From contig JAKUDP010000001.1 of assembly GCA_022570795.1 (NCBI GenBank), positions 2,976,001 through 3,040,000 of the forward strand: DNA of 64,000 nucleotides, in the 5' to 3' direction. The position numbers and the translations under genes are program-made. Positions 45,561-56,347 of the stretch are shown here, one piece after another. Every line of letters starts with the position of its first letter. The stretch's first letter is position 1. The notes under the pieces were generated by a model. The model saw only the letters and a program-made list of their open reading frames with translations. It was not told the origin of the DNA and made no database searches. The DNA comes from Sphaerulina vaccinii (Eukaryota > Ascomycota > Dothideomycetes > Mycosphaerellales > Mycosphaerellaceae).

Positions 45561-47651
45561 TCATTCATCTCTGAATAGCCATCGTCCTCCCTCTCTCATG
45601 GCTTCTCGATGGCGAGCTTCCACGTCCAGGCGCTCCTGGTCGAGAGCTTTCTGGCGATCCTCCTGGTTCTCCTGTGTGGTTGCGAAGTCGGTGCGCCAGA
45701 AGCTCGGCGGCGTACTCTGCCGTTCGAAAGCCTGTCGATGTTTCCCATGCTGCTTCATGAATGCGTGCACGTGTGCTTGGAGAACAGTTTCCTTTTGCTT
45801 TTTTGTATCGTAAGCGCGCATGATGTGTTTGTACTGAGGACCTAGATAATCGTCTAAGGCCTGGGCGTCAGTTCTGCCTGACACCTTCGTTCCGCCCATA
45901 GCAATTACATTCTGCATTGCACCGCCGCAGCAGTCGGACTTCGTACAGACATGTAACATCCGTCGCTGATCCCTGCCACGAAGCGTGTCGGCAAATGCGA
46001 AGTCCGAGCCAAGGTACTTGGGGTTGATCTTGAAATCATCGAGCTTCAGAGTCCGCACATTACGCAAGCGCAATGGCTCTTCCTCTGGACGAGGTGAAGG
46101 TGGTGGCGGTTCAATGCCGCGTGGTAGAGGTCGTGCAGCATGTCGTCTGATCGGCGACTTAGCTTTGAAGAGCGAGACTGGTGTTCGAAACGGTGCAGGC
46201 GTGCGAGTCTGATCCTTGAGCTCGCGCAGATGGTGCGGTACATTGGGTGTACGATCTGATGAATGCCCCATAAGCAATCCATCGAGCGTAGCATCCTTGC
46301 GAAGCGCTGGGGTTTCGACATCCTTGGGGGTGGGAATAACCTGACTAGAGTCATCGCCGTCCTCGGACAGAATACTGACCTTTCCTCGAGCACTTTTGCC
46401 GCCATCTTTCGATCTCGACTTTGGAGTCTGCCGTGCTCGTGGCAGTAATGGTACATTGGCGCTCAGAGTCTTCAGAGCATCCTTATTGCCTTGAAAAGGC
46501 GCAGGAGTGCCGCTGGCAACCGGCAGAGGTTGTCGAAGCTGCTCAGTGACTTTATTATTCATCGATATTGGTGCCGAAACGTGGGCTCTGGAGCCGCCTT
46601 CCGACAGTGAAGAAGCACTCCTATGCAGATGCGGCATCAGCGAGACGTGTTCCGCAGAACTAGCACGGTTTCCACGGCCTCTGACTTGATCCACATGCTG
46701 ACTCTTGGGTCTGATATAGTCAAGGTCGTCGCAATGACACTCCTCTCCGCACCCACAAGATTCCGGCGGCCCATCAGATGACAGCACTATGGCTCCTTTG
46801 GGAGAACTTGACTCTCTCTTGATGCGTCGTGGCGGCGACTGTCGAGCCGAAGCTCGAGGCGCTCTTCGCTTGAGACAACGCTCCGAGATCAATTCAGGCT
46901 CCTCATCGCTACTCTCGGGAACCTCTGTTCGAGCGTCAGAGGCAGGATGCTGAGTCCACTCAACAGAAACGGTTGTCTGGCTTGATCCAAAGTTCGAGTC
47001 TGTTTCTTGTGGTTGCTCCGCCTGTGCAGAGCTCTGCATAGCTAGCGGACTCGAGACTCTGAGCGTTGAGACAGAACGTGGCTGCTCGCGACTTCTGGGG
47101 CGCTCCAATGGCAGCTCTACAGCCTTGATGGCAGGTCGAGGTGTGCGCTCCGTATCAGGTGACGGCGTCTTATTCGCAGCTTCGACATGATCGGGCTGAT
47201 CAGCTATTTCGGAAGTTGATGTGCCCCGACTTGTTGTTTGTTTCTTGGGCTTCTCAATGTAATGTTTCCACTGCCGTGCTAAGTCTTTGTAATGCTTGGA
47301 CTTGGAGTCCGATGCCGCGATTTTTCTGTCGCAGCCACGATGCAAAGCTTCGAGACTTTTGTATCTCCACTCCAGCTCGCCATACGTACGCTGCAGCGTC
47401 ACATATTCCGAGTCTCCTGGTTGATGTGTTGCATGTATTATCATCTGGCCAGCTGTGAGGCCATCGGCTCTCGATGTGCTTCCAGCTCCGCCACGAGCAT
47501 CATCTCGTTGCTGCAGGAGGCTTCCGACCTGACCTCGCAAAGCCGCGTTCTCATTCTGCAGTTCTTCAATCTGAAAATCCTTCTTGCCGATGCTAGCGAA
47601 TAGTCTCGCCTCTCGAGCTGTCTCGTGTTCAATCCCAGTACTGATTTCCAT
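45561..47651 (-). CDS. SAE2: DNA end-resection factor Sae2/CtIP/Ctp1 homologue
   Basis: A single exon of 696 residues. Residues 20-130 include a coiled coil (DFQIEELQNENAALRGQVGS, ..ELEWRYKSLEALHRGCD), expected for tetramerisation. The middle 350 residues are Ser/Pro/Arg-rich and probably disordered, with many SP/TP sites for CDK or Tel1/Mec1 control. The C-terminal 160 residues carry the SAE2 domain: HVCTKSDCC (559-565), then KHRQAFERQSTPPSFWRTDF (627-646), matching the CtIP-family KHR..TPP.FW signature. Sae2/CtIP activates Mre11 to open hairpin or protein-blocked DNA ends at double-strand breaks. It shares a 299-bp divergent promoter with the F-box gene. Confidence 0.87.
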   Translation of the reverse strand: MEISTGIEHETAREARLFASIGKKDFQIEELQNENAALRGQVGSLLQQRDDARGGAGSTSRADGLTAGQMIIHATHQPGDSEYVTLQRTYGELEWRYKSLEALHRGCDRKIAASDSKSKHYKDLARQWKHYIEKPKKQTTSRGTSTSEIADQPDHVEAANKTPSPDTERTPRPAIKAVELPLERPRSREQPRSVSTLRVSSPLAMQSSAQAEQPQETDSNFGSSQTTVSVEWTQHPASDARTEVPESSDEEPELISERCLKRRAPRASARQSPPRRIKRESSSPKGAIVLSSDGPPESCGCGEECHCDDLDYIRPKSQHVDQVRGRGNRASSAEHVSLMPHLHRSASSLSEGGSRAHVSAPISMNNKVTEQLRQPLPVASGTPAPFQGNKDALKTLSANVPLLPRARQTPKSRSKDGGKSARGKVSILSEDGDDSSQVIPTPKDVETPALRKDATLDGLLMGHSSDRTPNVPHHLRELKDQTRTPAPFRTPVSLFKAKSPIRRHAARPLPRGIEPPPPSPRPEEEPLRLRNVRTLKLDDFKINPKYLGSDFAFADTLRGRDQRRMLHVCTKSDCCGGAMQNVIAMGGTKVSGRTDAQALDDYLGPQYKHIMRAYDTKKQKETVLQAHVHAFMKQHGKHRQAFERQSTPPSFWRTDFATTQENQEDRQKALDQERLDVEARHREAMREGGRWLFRDE

Positions 47652-47950
47652 TGTGGTGGCGAGGTTGTATTTCCTCCAGCGGTGCGGTATGCACAGTCCC
47701 AGACATGCTCAGCCTCCAAGTCCTGACATATCAGATATCCAGTTTGCCTGAGCGCAGCAGATGCAGATCTTTCAGTGATGTTTGTCGTTGTCCAGGACTT
47801 CGTGCATGACGCGCCGAGGGAGACGCGATGTGGCGACCCATGCCTGCTCGTGCCTGCCCGTTTTCGTTTCGTACCGCTGTTTCGGGTCCTGGCTAAGACA
47901 GATCGAGTCTCGACGACTTCTTCTTCCACCACTCTCGTTACAACACACAT
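47652..47950. promoter_or_regulatory. Shared divergent promoter region (SAE2 and F-box gene)
   Basis: 299 bp lie between the two ATGs. The interval must drive both genes; no motif can be assigned. Confidence 0.45.
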
Positions 47951-49691
47951 ATGGCGAAGCGAGCGCGCGAGGAGGATGCTGGAAAGGAAGAGCCAGTGTC
48001 GAAGCGGTGGCGACCATCTTCAACAGACCGACTGTCGTTTCTGAGTGATGAGCTGCTTCTGAAAGTCCTCGCTTTCCTTCCGGTGTCGCAACTAGTCGTG
48101 TGCCAGAGGTAAGTCGCTGACAAGGAATGGTCCATCACTGAAAGCTCGCTAAACAAACAGGCTGTCGCACAAGTATAAGAAGCTTGCTGGAGATTCGCAG
48201 TTATGGAAGGCCCAGTACTATGACCGATTCGTGAGGCCACGAGCGAGCAGACTGCCTGGATTGAAAGAGCATGGATCAAGCAACAATAGTCTGCACTTTG
48301 CGTCCAAGGCATCGAGATGGCTGGACGATGACCATCTAGTGAAACGCGGCGGGACTACAGACTGGAAACGGCAGTATAAGATACGCCACAACTGGTCAGA
48401 AGGGAACAGCGCTATGCATGAGATACCCATTTCTGAGCGCCAAACCATACCACCTGTGCTCGTGCAGATGTCTGAGGGCATGGTGTATATGGCAGATCAA
48501 GATGATGGATTGAGAGCGTGGGATGCTGGCGCACGTTCGAAAGAGGTCTTTGCGCAGATACCACTGCCCAGTGCTAGGACACCGAGACCACCGACATCGT
48601 TGGCCATAGATGCTGATTACGGCGAGAAAGGTACTACACGGGTAGTGCTGGGCTTTGAAGACGGTTCCTTCAGCGTGTATATGCTGAACCACGATAAGCG
48701 GCAATTCAGCCTGCTGTATTCGCACGAGCCATCCTCAAATGGAGTGATCACTGCCACGGCAATGCGCTGGCCGCATGTCGTTACGATGACTGCGACTCAA
48801 TTACTATCACTCTACCGCTTTCAGGATCTTGAGACTTCTAAGCCGAAACGAAAGACTACGGAACTGCTGGGTTCGCCACGACTGCTACACTCTCTCAAGT
48901 CACAGTCGGTTTGGCCGCCCATGTCTATACAACTCAGGACCACATCTACAGCGGTCACTATCTGCATAGCCTACGCTCTGCCAACATATCTCTCAGGGTG
49001 GACAGTCGGACTACAGGAAGTGAGCGTTAACAGACAAGGCATGCTACTGAACTCCCGTCTCGCATCTGTTATCGATCAGCATTATAGGCCTCTAGCATTT
49101 GCTAGCCGGCCTATGATATCTCATCTGAATTTACCCGCCGCAAGTACGACGACTGGGCCATCGATATTGGAGCTGCGGCACATACACGCGAAACCGACAA
49201 CATTGTCATACACGCACCCCTACTTATTGGTGTCGCATCCTGATAATACACTCACACTCTATCTTGTTACCTCTACCGCGGACACGCTCGCCATTAGCGC
49301 AGGCTCGAGACTGTGGGGCCATACTTCAGCCGTATCTGGTGCGCACGTTCAAGCTCGTGGCAAGGCAGTATCGATCAGCAGACGTGGTGACGAGCTGCGA
49401 GTATGGGAACTGGAAGGGGGTTTCAGCTCTTCTTCTGCCCGGAAGCGACTCGCAAGTGGGGATCTGAGTGTCAAGGTCAAAGCTGACAATAGGAACCCAC
49501 CTCGTCGAGGGTCTCAGACTGGCCTAGAAGTCGTGCACAATCATGCTGTGCATGATGCTGGCACTTCATCAGACGAGATCAACGAACTCACGCTAACACG
49601 AGGATGGATTGGTTTCGATGATGAGAGTGTGGTGGTGCTGAAAGAACACAGCCAGGGCAAACAGGCACTGGTAGTCTATGATTTTACATGA
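47951..49691 (+). CDS. F-box protein with beta-propeller-like C terminus
   Basis: Exons 47951-48108 and 48161-49691 join in phase 2 to 562 residues. An N-terminal basic segment (KRAREED..SKRWRP) leads into an F-box at about 27-72 (DRLSFLSDELLLKVLAFLPV, then RLSHKYKKLAGDSQLWKAQY). The first half of the F-box is in exon 1, so a model starting in exon 2 would lose it. The remaining 450 residues contain WD40-like blades (GLRAWDAG, VVLGFEDGSFSVYML, SRLWGHTSAVSGAHV, DELRVWELEG). F-box proteins bind Skp1 and bring substrates to SCF ubiquitin ligases. The substrate is unknown. The 52-bp intron ends AAACAG. Confidence 0.83.
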
Positions 49692-50305
49692 TCAATGAAT
49701 GAGACATGGTATACTGCCACACATGTCAGCATTCTCTCTTGTGCTCTTGTTGTTCCTCACATTTCACGCCATGCCAGATCGGGGAAAGGCGAGGTGGGGC
49801 AAGGTTTTGAAGCGAATGGACATCATCGTCTTACGCTAAGATACCGGCATAAAAGAAACAAGTACGTGATAGCTGAAGGAAATTGAGTGACTTTGGTGAC
49901 CGTGATGGACCACCGCACTACTCTTGTTAATCGCACTTGACTTCTGCGTCGACTTGCGTTTGCATTTCGACGAATATGCTAGTTTCTGGCTGGCTATCCC
50001 CAGCGCTTGCATCCGATCACTCGTTACATACGCCAGATCTTCTCGCGGCGCGGCATGCTCATGCTACGCCAGTTTTCAAGAAGTTTGCAGGACCGCATCC
50101 GCTCGCGGCCTGCTCGTTATTTTCGTTGGATGCCACCCGGATGACCTAAAGACCTCACCGCACACCATTTCATATCCTCAGCTTCGCTCGCACCAACTTC
50201 GATCGTCCGGCTGCCGGTCAAGGTCGTCAATCCAGGGAGGCCATGCTGTCGTTATGGTACGTCATGCAAGACAGGTTGCTCAGGGCCACAACCTCGATTC
50301 TTCGC
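49692..50305. other. Convergent 3' region between F-box gene and GIS2
   Basis: About 610 bp without a supported gene; lies between two convergent stop codons. Confidence 0.4.
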
Positions 50306-51304
50306 TTAGTTTGGGCAGGCAGACTGAACGTGGCCTGGTTGCTTGCAGCGGTAGCAAGTGCGCTCGCCGCTGGACTGCTCAGATGGGCAGTCACGCGAAA
50401 GGTGACCAACTTCGCCGCCTAGAGAATGTTAGCTGATGTTTCTTCTCGCGTTAGATCCAGCGTGAGCTCACAGTTGTAGCACTTCTGTCCCTGGACACAG
50501 TCGCGGCTCAAGTGGCCATAGCCGCCGCATGTGTAGCAGGTCTGGCCACCCTGGCCTCCGCTCTGGCCGCCGAATCCTCCACGACCACCACCGTAGCCGC
50601 CACGTCCGCCACCGTAGCCACCGCTGTTGTAGTCGCCCTGGCCGCCCTCGGTGCAGTTGCGAGCGATGTGACCAACTTGGCCGCACTATGAAGGGTTAGC
50701 TCGAGCTGGTTGTGGAGAAGACTCGATCCGGCATTCTCACCTTGTAGCACTCCTGGCTGCCTCCACCACCACTGTATCCACCTTGACGTGGAGCAGCGCT
50801 TGGGCACTCACGGCTCATGTGTCCGGTCTCGCCACATGAGTAGCAAGCCTTGGGAAAGGTCAGTGTCGGCCTGGAGTGCGATTCAGTAAGCACATACCTT
50901 GTCCTTTGCAGGCTCAGTGCAGTCACGCGAAAGATGGCCTTGGCCCCCGCAGTTGTAGCAGGTCTGCTTTCACGTTAGTGAAGATATCATCGACATATGC
51001 AGTCTGACTCACTGGGTTGCCCTTGTTTGGGCACTCGCGGGCCTGATGAGTGGCATCACCGCCTATGTACAGTCAGCATTAAATTTCAGGCCTTGGCATT
51101 GAGGCGAATAGAATGATGTGTTGGAAACTGGACGCCAGAAGAAGAATTGACTCGTCCGCCAGGTGGAACACCTCCAAATCTGAGAAGACCATGTCGTCTT
51201 GCTGGTGATGCAAAAGGATCCTCGTAGGCAATGGAATGCAGTGCACACTTACAGTTGTAGCAGGCGCGGCCACCGCCGGGTGCAGCTCCAAATTGCTGGT
51301 TCAT
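50306..51304 (-). CDS. GIS2: CCHC zinc-knuckle RNA-binding protein (Gis2/Byr3/CNBP)
   Basis: Six exons on the minus strand (51253-51304, 51013-51062, 50898-50963, 50741-50848, 50472-50685, 50306-50418) give 200 residues. They encode seven zinc knuckles: CYNCGGDATHQAREC, CYNCGGQGHLSRDC, CYSCGETGHMSREC, CYKCGQVGHIARNC, CYTCGGYGHLSRDC, CYNCGEVGHLSRDC and CYRCKQPGHVQSAC. A Gly/Tyr/Arg-rich RGG-like linker separates knuckles 4 and 5. Gis2/CNBP binds GA-rich mRNA and G-quadruplex sequences and promotes translation. Introns are 190, 49, 48, 55 and 53 bp. Three of them (the first, fourth and fifth) cut a knuckle between its first and second zinc-cysteine positions, so single-exon readings of this locus look badly fragmented. 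Confidence 0.92.
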
Positions 51305-52667
51305 GTTTGCGGTGTTGTGATGTGTGTTGAGAATTCGAGTGCTTCTTTTCGGAGTACTGTCGAAGATGTTGCTGTTGTTCGTGTGATTCAAGAAGTAAAG
51401 ACAGCGGATGTTGTTGTTGTGAGAAGAGAGGCAAAGAGAGGGTCGAAATCTCGGAGTGTGAACCACAAAATCGTCAGAGCTCAGACCCGCTCAGAACCAC
51501 GAAGCGAGGAAGAATACGCGGCAGTGGCCACAATACGGCCTGCTATTTGAGAAATGCATTCAGCGTACCATTTGATTCACTTCATGCCAACAGATAAACT
51601 TCTCCTTCACTTCACTGACGATATTGAGAAGCAGTCACTTTGTATCTCTTCACACTTTTGTTCCTGCCACGCGATGTGACGTGCCTGCCGTTAATCGTGG
51701 GTTTCGGTCCGAAGTCCGAAAGATGATCGGCATCAAGCACACCTCGCACGTTCTCCCAATCCTCACATGTCGCGTTTTCTCATCTGCCTCCCTTCTGTCC
51801 CAATCTGCACCTGTCACCAAACACGCCTGCTTTCGAGCTGATGCACGCGATTCTCCCGCTGCGCGTTAGTATTCCTGCCTATGTGGCCCCGGTCAAGTCA
51901 CGAAGGCCGACCTCATTGCAAGGCTCCAAGATCGCATCACAAGAGCAGGATAAATGGGCATGCTTGATGTGTACAGGAAGAGACAGCTCGAGACACTGCC
52001 ACGCCATGCGGGCTGCAGATAGCCAGGAACGAGCCGGTCATGGAGATACTCAACCTACAAACGCAAAGTGAATGCGCGAGCTGCAGAGTCTAGAAAATTC
52101 ACCAGAGTCTCGCGCATCGGCAATGTGCCATTGAATGGCACGTTATCCATGATACCGACCTACGCTGAAGTCGTGAGTGGTGTGAATGACTCCTGCAAGA
52201 TATGCAGATGATGGAGTCATTGGTGTACGCAGCTCCGCTGTCATAGTGTTCTGCTACGCACGTTCACGTTGGGAGAGAACTTCTCTAGGAGACCTAACGC
52301 TTGTTCTTTGGCCAGATGAAAGTGGCATGGAAGCAGGAGATGGACGACGTTATGCGGCTCGGAAGAGGTATCTATTTCGTGGACACAAGACTCGCATGAC
52401 TCTGTGATGGCATCTCGTTCACTCGCTCAAGTGAGCTTTTACTAACCATTCACCGCTCTTAGCGTCACGCCACCTAGTTATGGCCCTACTTCTTCATGTT
52501 TCAACAAAGCCCACCTTCGCAATCACAACAACCACCGAACTTCAATATCTTCCAACACGAACGATACTGCTTTCGCGGCAGTCCTTTTCCAACCTACCAC
52601 TACCACCACGGCTCCTGCATTCACAACACAGTTGCACTTCCAACTCGCGCGTTTCAAAAAACACACC
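51305..52667. other. Divergent intergenic region between GIS2 and the GTPase gene
   Basis: About 1.36 kb. The last 190 bases before the GTPase ATG are rich in CAACA/ACCAC, a typical fungal 5' leader. No gene seen. Confidence 0.5.
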
Positions 52668-55600
52668 ATGTCGAGAGGCGTCAAGCGCGACAGCCCGCTG
52701 TTCGAGCCTCAAGATGATTCTGACGTCGAGTCTGGTCGCCGCAGTGAGTGCTATAGTGTCTCCACACGATCTGTAGCGTGCTAACATCGACACAGGCCCG
52801 AAGCGTATCCGAAGCCAGTCAGCAACAGTCATAAGTCGCTCGACTCCTGCATCATCCCTCAGTGCAGAGACCGACATTCTCAGCAAGGTGGTCAATGGCC
52901 GCGTGCCATCATACGACGTGCGATCTAAGGAGCAGCGACCATTCTTGGCGATCTACAGTCCCAACTTCCAAAAAGCTGAGAAGTGCATCACCCGAATCAT
53001 CAAACAGTTTCTGGCTGTCCACGACACGATCAAGGACAACGGTTACGACAGCGAAGCTGTTGCTCGTGTTTGCGCTGAGTTGCGTAAGTTCCTCGTGCCC
53101 GCGGCACATTACAAGGCAATTGGTCCTGTGGCTTGTCTAGGGCCGGCTGGAGTTGGTAAATCATCTACCATCAATTCCATTCTGAGCCAAGAATCGGCAG
53201 CACCAGAACACGACGGGGACGAAAGAGGCACTTACGTGGTGCACGAATATCTTGGTCCGCTACCAACACAGGTCACCCCTTACGTCGTCGAAGTACCCTT
53301 CCGCCCGCAGAAGACTATAGCCTCTCTAGTCATCCGTCATCAAGACAGCATTGCCAAGGCCCAGCTACCTGAAGAGGAGCTTGACGATGATGTCGAAGAC
53401 GATCTCGAGCAGAAGAGTCAGACGGGCCTGGAGTTCTTCCACCACCTGCTGTGCAACCACGAAGACTTCGCGACCCTCGACGATGTTATGACATTCTTCG
53501 ATGACCACAAGGACGACCAACGAGGCATCACAGAGGACATCATGGGACGTATCGTAGACCTGATGGACGAGCGGGATCTTTGCGATGGACAGGAGACCTA
53601 CGAGTGCGTTGACGAGCGAGAGCTCAATGAAACGTTCAAAAAGGTCTCGCGGCCAGTTCGCAGCCGTGGTAACAAGAACAAGACTCCCTCTCCTTGGCCT
53701 CTCGTCTCGAAGGTGAAGGTTCGCCAAGATCTGGATCTGTTGAGGTCTGGTCTGGTGCTTGCCGACACACCTGGCATCAACGACACTAATCTCACCGTGG
53801 TCGAGAACACCACCAACTACCTCAAAGGTGCCGACTCAATTCTCATCTTCGCGAGCATCAAGCGAATCTCGGACAACAAAGCACTGGTAAGCAAAGTAGT
53901 AGATAGAAAGCATGCGCTCACATCTGTGTCTCTGCAAGCTCTCGCTCACTCGGGCACTGAGCTTGATGACAGACATCGACTGAGACAGCCTGCCTTTTCA
54001 GAGATATTTGCTAACCCTGCTACCTTTTACTTTTAGGACCAATCCTTACGCGATTGCATCGTCTTAGGAAAGACGCAAAGCATCTACCTCGTTGTCACAA
54101 TGATCGACGATAAGCAGAAGTTCAACGATTACGAACGCGATGGTCTGGATCAGTCTGACCTTGCTTCTCTTGTTGCGAAGGAAGAAGACATCGCAGCCTA
54201 TCACTCACAGATCAGAGACCTTGAGGACTTGAAGCGCACAGAGGCCGACAACAACCGCTTTCGTGCGCTGGACATCCAGCTCGAACTCTTGACTCAGAAG
54301 GTCTCCACCATTGAAGCAGAACTCAAGCAGCTCGTGGTTGAAATCAATTGCAACGGCGTGCGCAACAAGCTGAAGGATAAGCTCAAGCTGCTGACCAAGA
54401 GCAAAGCTGCTTCAGAGCTCAAGGTACTGTTCGTCTCGAACACTCAATACCAGAAACACGTGAAGGGATACGGAGTTACCGACCTCCCAGCTCTCGACGT
54501 CGACGCAACGGGTATTCCAGCACTGCGTCACATGCTTTATAGCATACCTGCACGCGGAAAGTTCGAAACGCTGAAGATGATCGCCAAGCATCGCTTGCCC
54601 CATTACATAAAGGGCATTGATGGTAAGCAGTAGTAGGCCAGAGGCATTCCCCAACTCCCAATGTCTCACTGAGCTTGTGCCTGCTAAGGCGACAAGCTCA
54701 AAGGCAGGCCTACTGAGCCACAGTTACACTTATCAGAGATACTTGCTTACCTTACTACTTTTGCAGGAATCATCACCAAGTCCACCTTCGAGCGGAAGAA
54801 AGAAGTTGGCGATGAGATTGCGCAGCAACTCCACGTCTTCAACGCGCTCATCCCAAGCATTGTTAAGAGCATACTGCGATCGTTCAAGAAGCAGATCAGC
54901 TCGGAAGTCAAGAAGAGCAACGACAAGTGGTCTGAGAAGGGCGCAAAGCTTGCCAAGAGCTGGGACAAGTCAATGAAGGCTGTTACCTTCGCAGCATTTT
55001 GCCGCAAGGGCGGCTTCTGGAAGTTGCCACGTACTAAGAACCTCATCAGCTGGAATGCATCGATCTGCGACATATCGAGCGCAAAGCTTGCTGCCGCATT
55101 CGACGGTCTCAACTATGATCTTGACGGCGAAGTTGCGCTGTGCCCAGAGAAGCTTTCTGGGGCCTTCTCGACCTTCAAGACTGCCATCGAAACGTCGCCA
55201 GCTGCCCAGGGCATGGACTTGTATGCCTTTTTCAGCATTGTCGACGATATCAAGGCCGAATTGACAGAAGACATGGAGAAGCACACGAACGAGCTCCAAC
55301 AAATCTTCATCAATGTGCAATCAGCCATGACCGTTGACGGTAAGGACAACTTCATTGCCGAGGCTATGAAGGACACCTACGATGCGTGTGTTCTTCTCTC
55401 AAGCGAGTCTTTCGGCAAGCCAGACTTTCCCGTTGTGTCAAAGAAGCGCCGACTTCTGAAGCAGAACACTCCGCACGCAAAGCGCGTAGAGACGATCACA
55501 AAGAAGTTGTCTGGCAAAGGCGACGAGAGTGTCTTCTCGACAATGTACAAGAAGGCAGAGCGAGACCTAAGCATTCGCTTGAAAGAGTGGGAGAATGGTA

Positions 55601-55809
55601 TGCAGGAAGTCGTTAAGGCTGGCTGTGAGAGAGTGATGCAGGACTTTGATGAGCGTTATCAGCAAGAAGAGGAGGTTGAAGGACAAGAGCAGGACCCGAA
55701 GGCAATCAAGAAGCTGCAGGAGGCCATCAAGGTAGCTTTGAGCTCACTCGATAGTGAGCTGATGGAGTACATTGATGAGTGTGAGGCTTACGAGAAGGAT
55801 GCAGCCTGA
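52668..55809 (+). CDS. Dynamin-superfamily GTPase, nuclear SLIP-GC-like
   Basis: Exons 52668-52743, 52796-53886, 54037-54622 and 54767-55809 join (phases 1, 0, 1) to 931 residues. The N terminus has basic KRIRSQS. The GTPase domain has P-loop GPAGVGKSS at 141-149 (Lys147), switch II LADTPGINDTN at 349-352 and following, and an inserted acidic segment (EEELDDDVEDDLEQK). Exon 3 continues the domain with YLVVTMIDDKQKF, whose T-x-x-D is a likely G4 motif. The C-terminal half is helical with long coiled coils. This matches fungal proteins related to the vertebrate nuclear GTPase SLIP-GC; the cellular role in fungi is not established. The first intron is ordinary (52 bp); the second and third are introner-like elements. 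Confidence 0.83.
53887..54036 (+). mobile_element. Introner-like element copy 2 (intron)
   Basis: A 150-bp intron with the same length as copy 1 and 131 identical positions out of 150, no gaps. The first 22 bases are identical. The inverted repeat CAAGCTC (53935-53941)/GAGCTTG (53959-53965) is preserved exactly, as is a second outer pair TGTCTC/GAGACA. Branch site TTGCTAAC, acceptor TTACTTTTAG. Insertion is in phase 0, inside the GTPase domain after DNKAL. Confidence 0.9.
54623..54766 (+). mobile_element. Introner-like element copy 3, diverged (intron)
   Basis: A 144-bp intron in phase 1. It shares the donor GTAAGC followed by AGTAGTA, an internal TGTCTCAC and GAGCTTG, and the tail TATCAGAGATACTTGCTTAC then TACTACTTTTGCAG with copies 1 and 2. 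Its core folds strongly: AGTAGGCC (54632-54639) pairs with GGCCTACT (54707-54714), and inside it TGAGCTTGT (54670-54678) pairs with ACAAGCTCA (54692-54700), with GCCT/AGGC closing a 4-base loop. Confidence 0.8.
54632..54714 (+). repeat. Nested inverted repeats in introner copy 3
   Basis: An outer 8-bp perfect stem (AGTAGGCC/GGCCTACT) encloses an inner 9-bp perfect stem (TGAGCTTGT/ACAAGCTCA), which is extended by GCCT/AGGC with a one-base bulge around a GCTA loop. Confidence 0.8.
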
Positions 55810-56347
55810 AGGCCCAGATGATGCTCTCAAGTGAGCAGAAGATCTGCCACGAAGAAGAATTGGGTCGAGAGACGGGTACTCTCGAGGGACCCGAAGCATC
55901 TGTGCCACGCGGGTGGGCATCATGAGTTCATGAGTGCTGCTGCTCACAGCAGAGAAGTATTCGTGCTTCTGAAGACCAGGAGGAGCCTCTATGAGGAGTC
56001 GCTACGACTCGCAACGCCAATAGCATATTTCTCGCAATATCTTCACTTCTAAGTATAAATGCAAGCATACCATCTTGCCATTAAGAGTGACATACAACGT
56101 ATCCAATGCCTTACCCTCTAAGTGATCGTGCAAGGCGAAGCGAGCAACCTGGAAGAAAAGTCTTGGCTCAGACTTGCATCCTTGCACTTCCACTTCAACT
56201 TCGACATCCACCTTCAACATCGAACATATCTCCACCTTTTGTTCTCGACATCACTTCGCACATCGACTGACTGTACATGTTCTGGACACCGACACGGCTA
56301 TATTGACTGCGCGCGCGCAATAGGGAAAACAGTCAAGGTAGGCGATC
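55810..56347. other. Intergenic region upstream of SF3B2
   Basis: About 540 bp. The stretch 56160-56260 is rich in CTTCAACTTC-like pyrimidine repeats, as in fungal 5' leaders. A GCGCGCGC run lies at 56310-56317. Confidence 0.45.
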
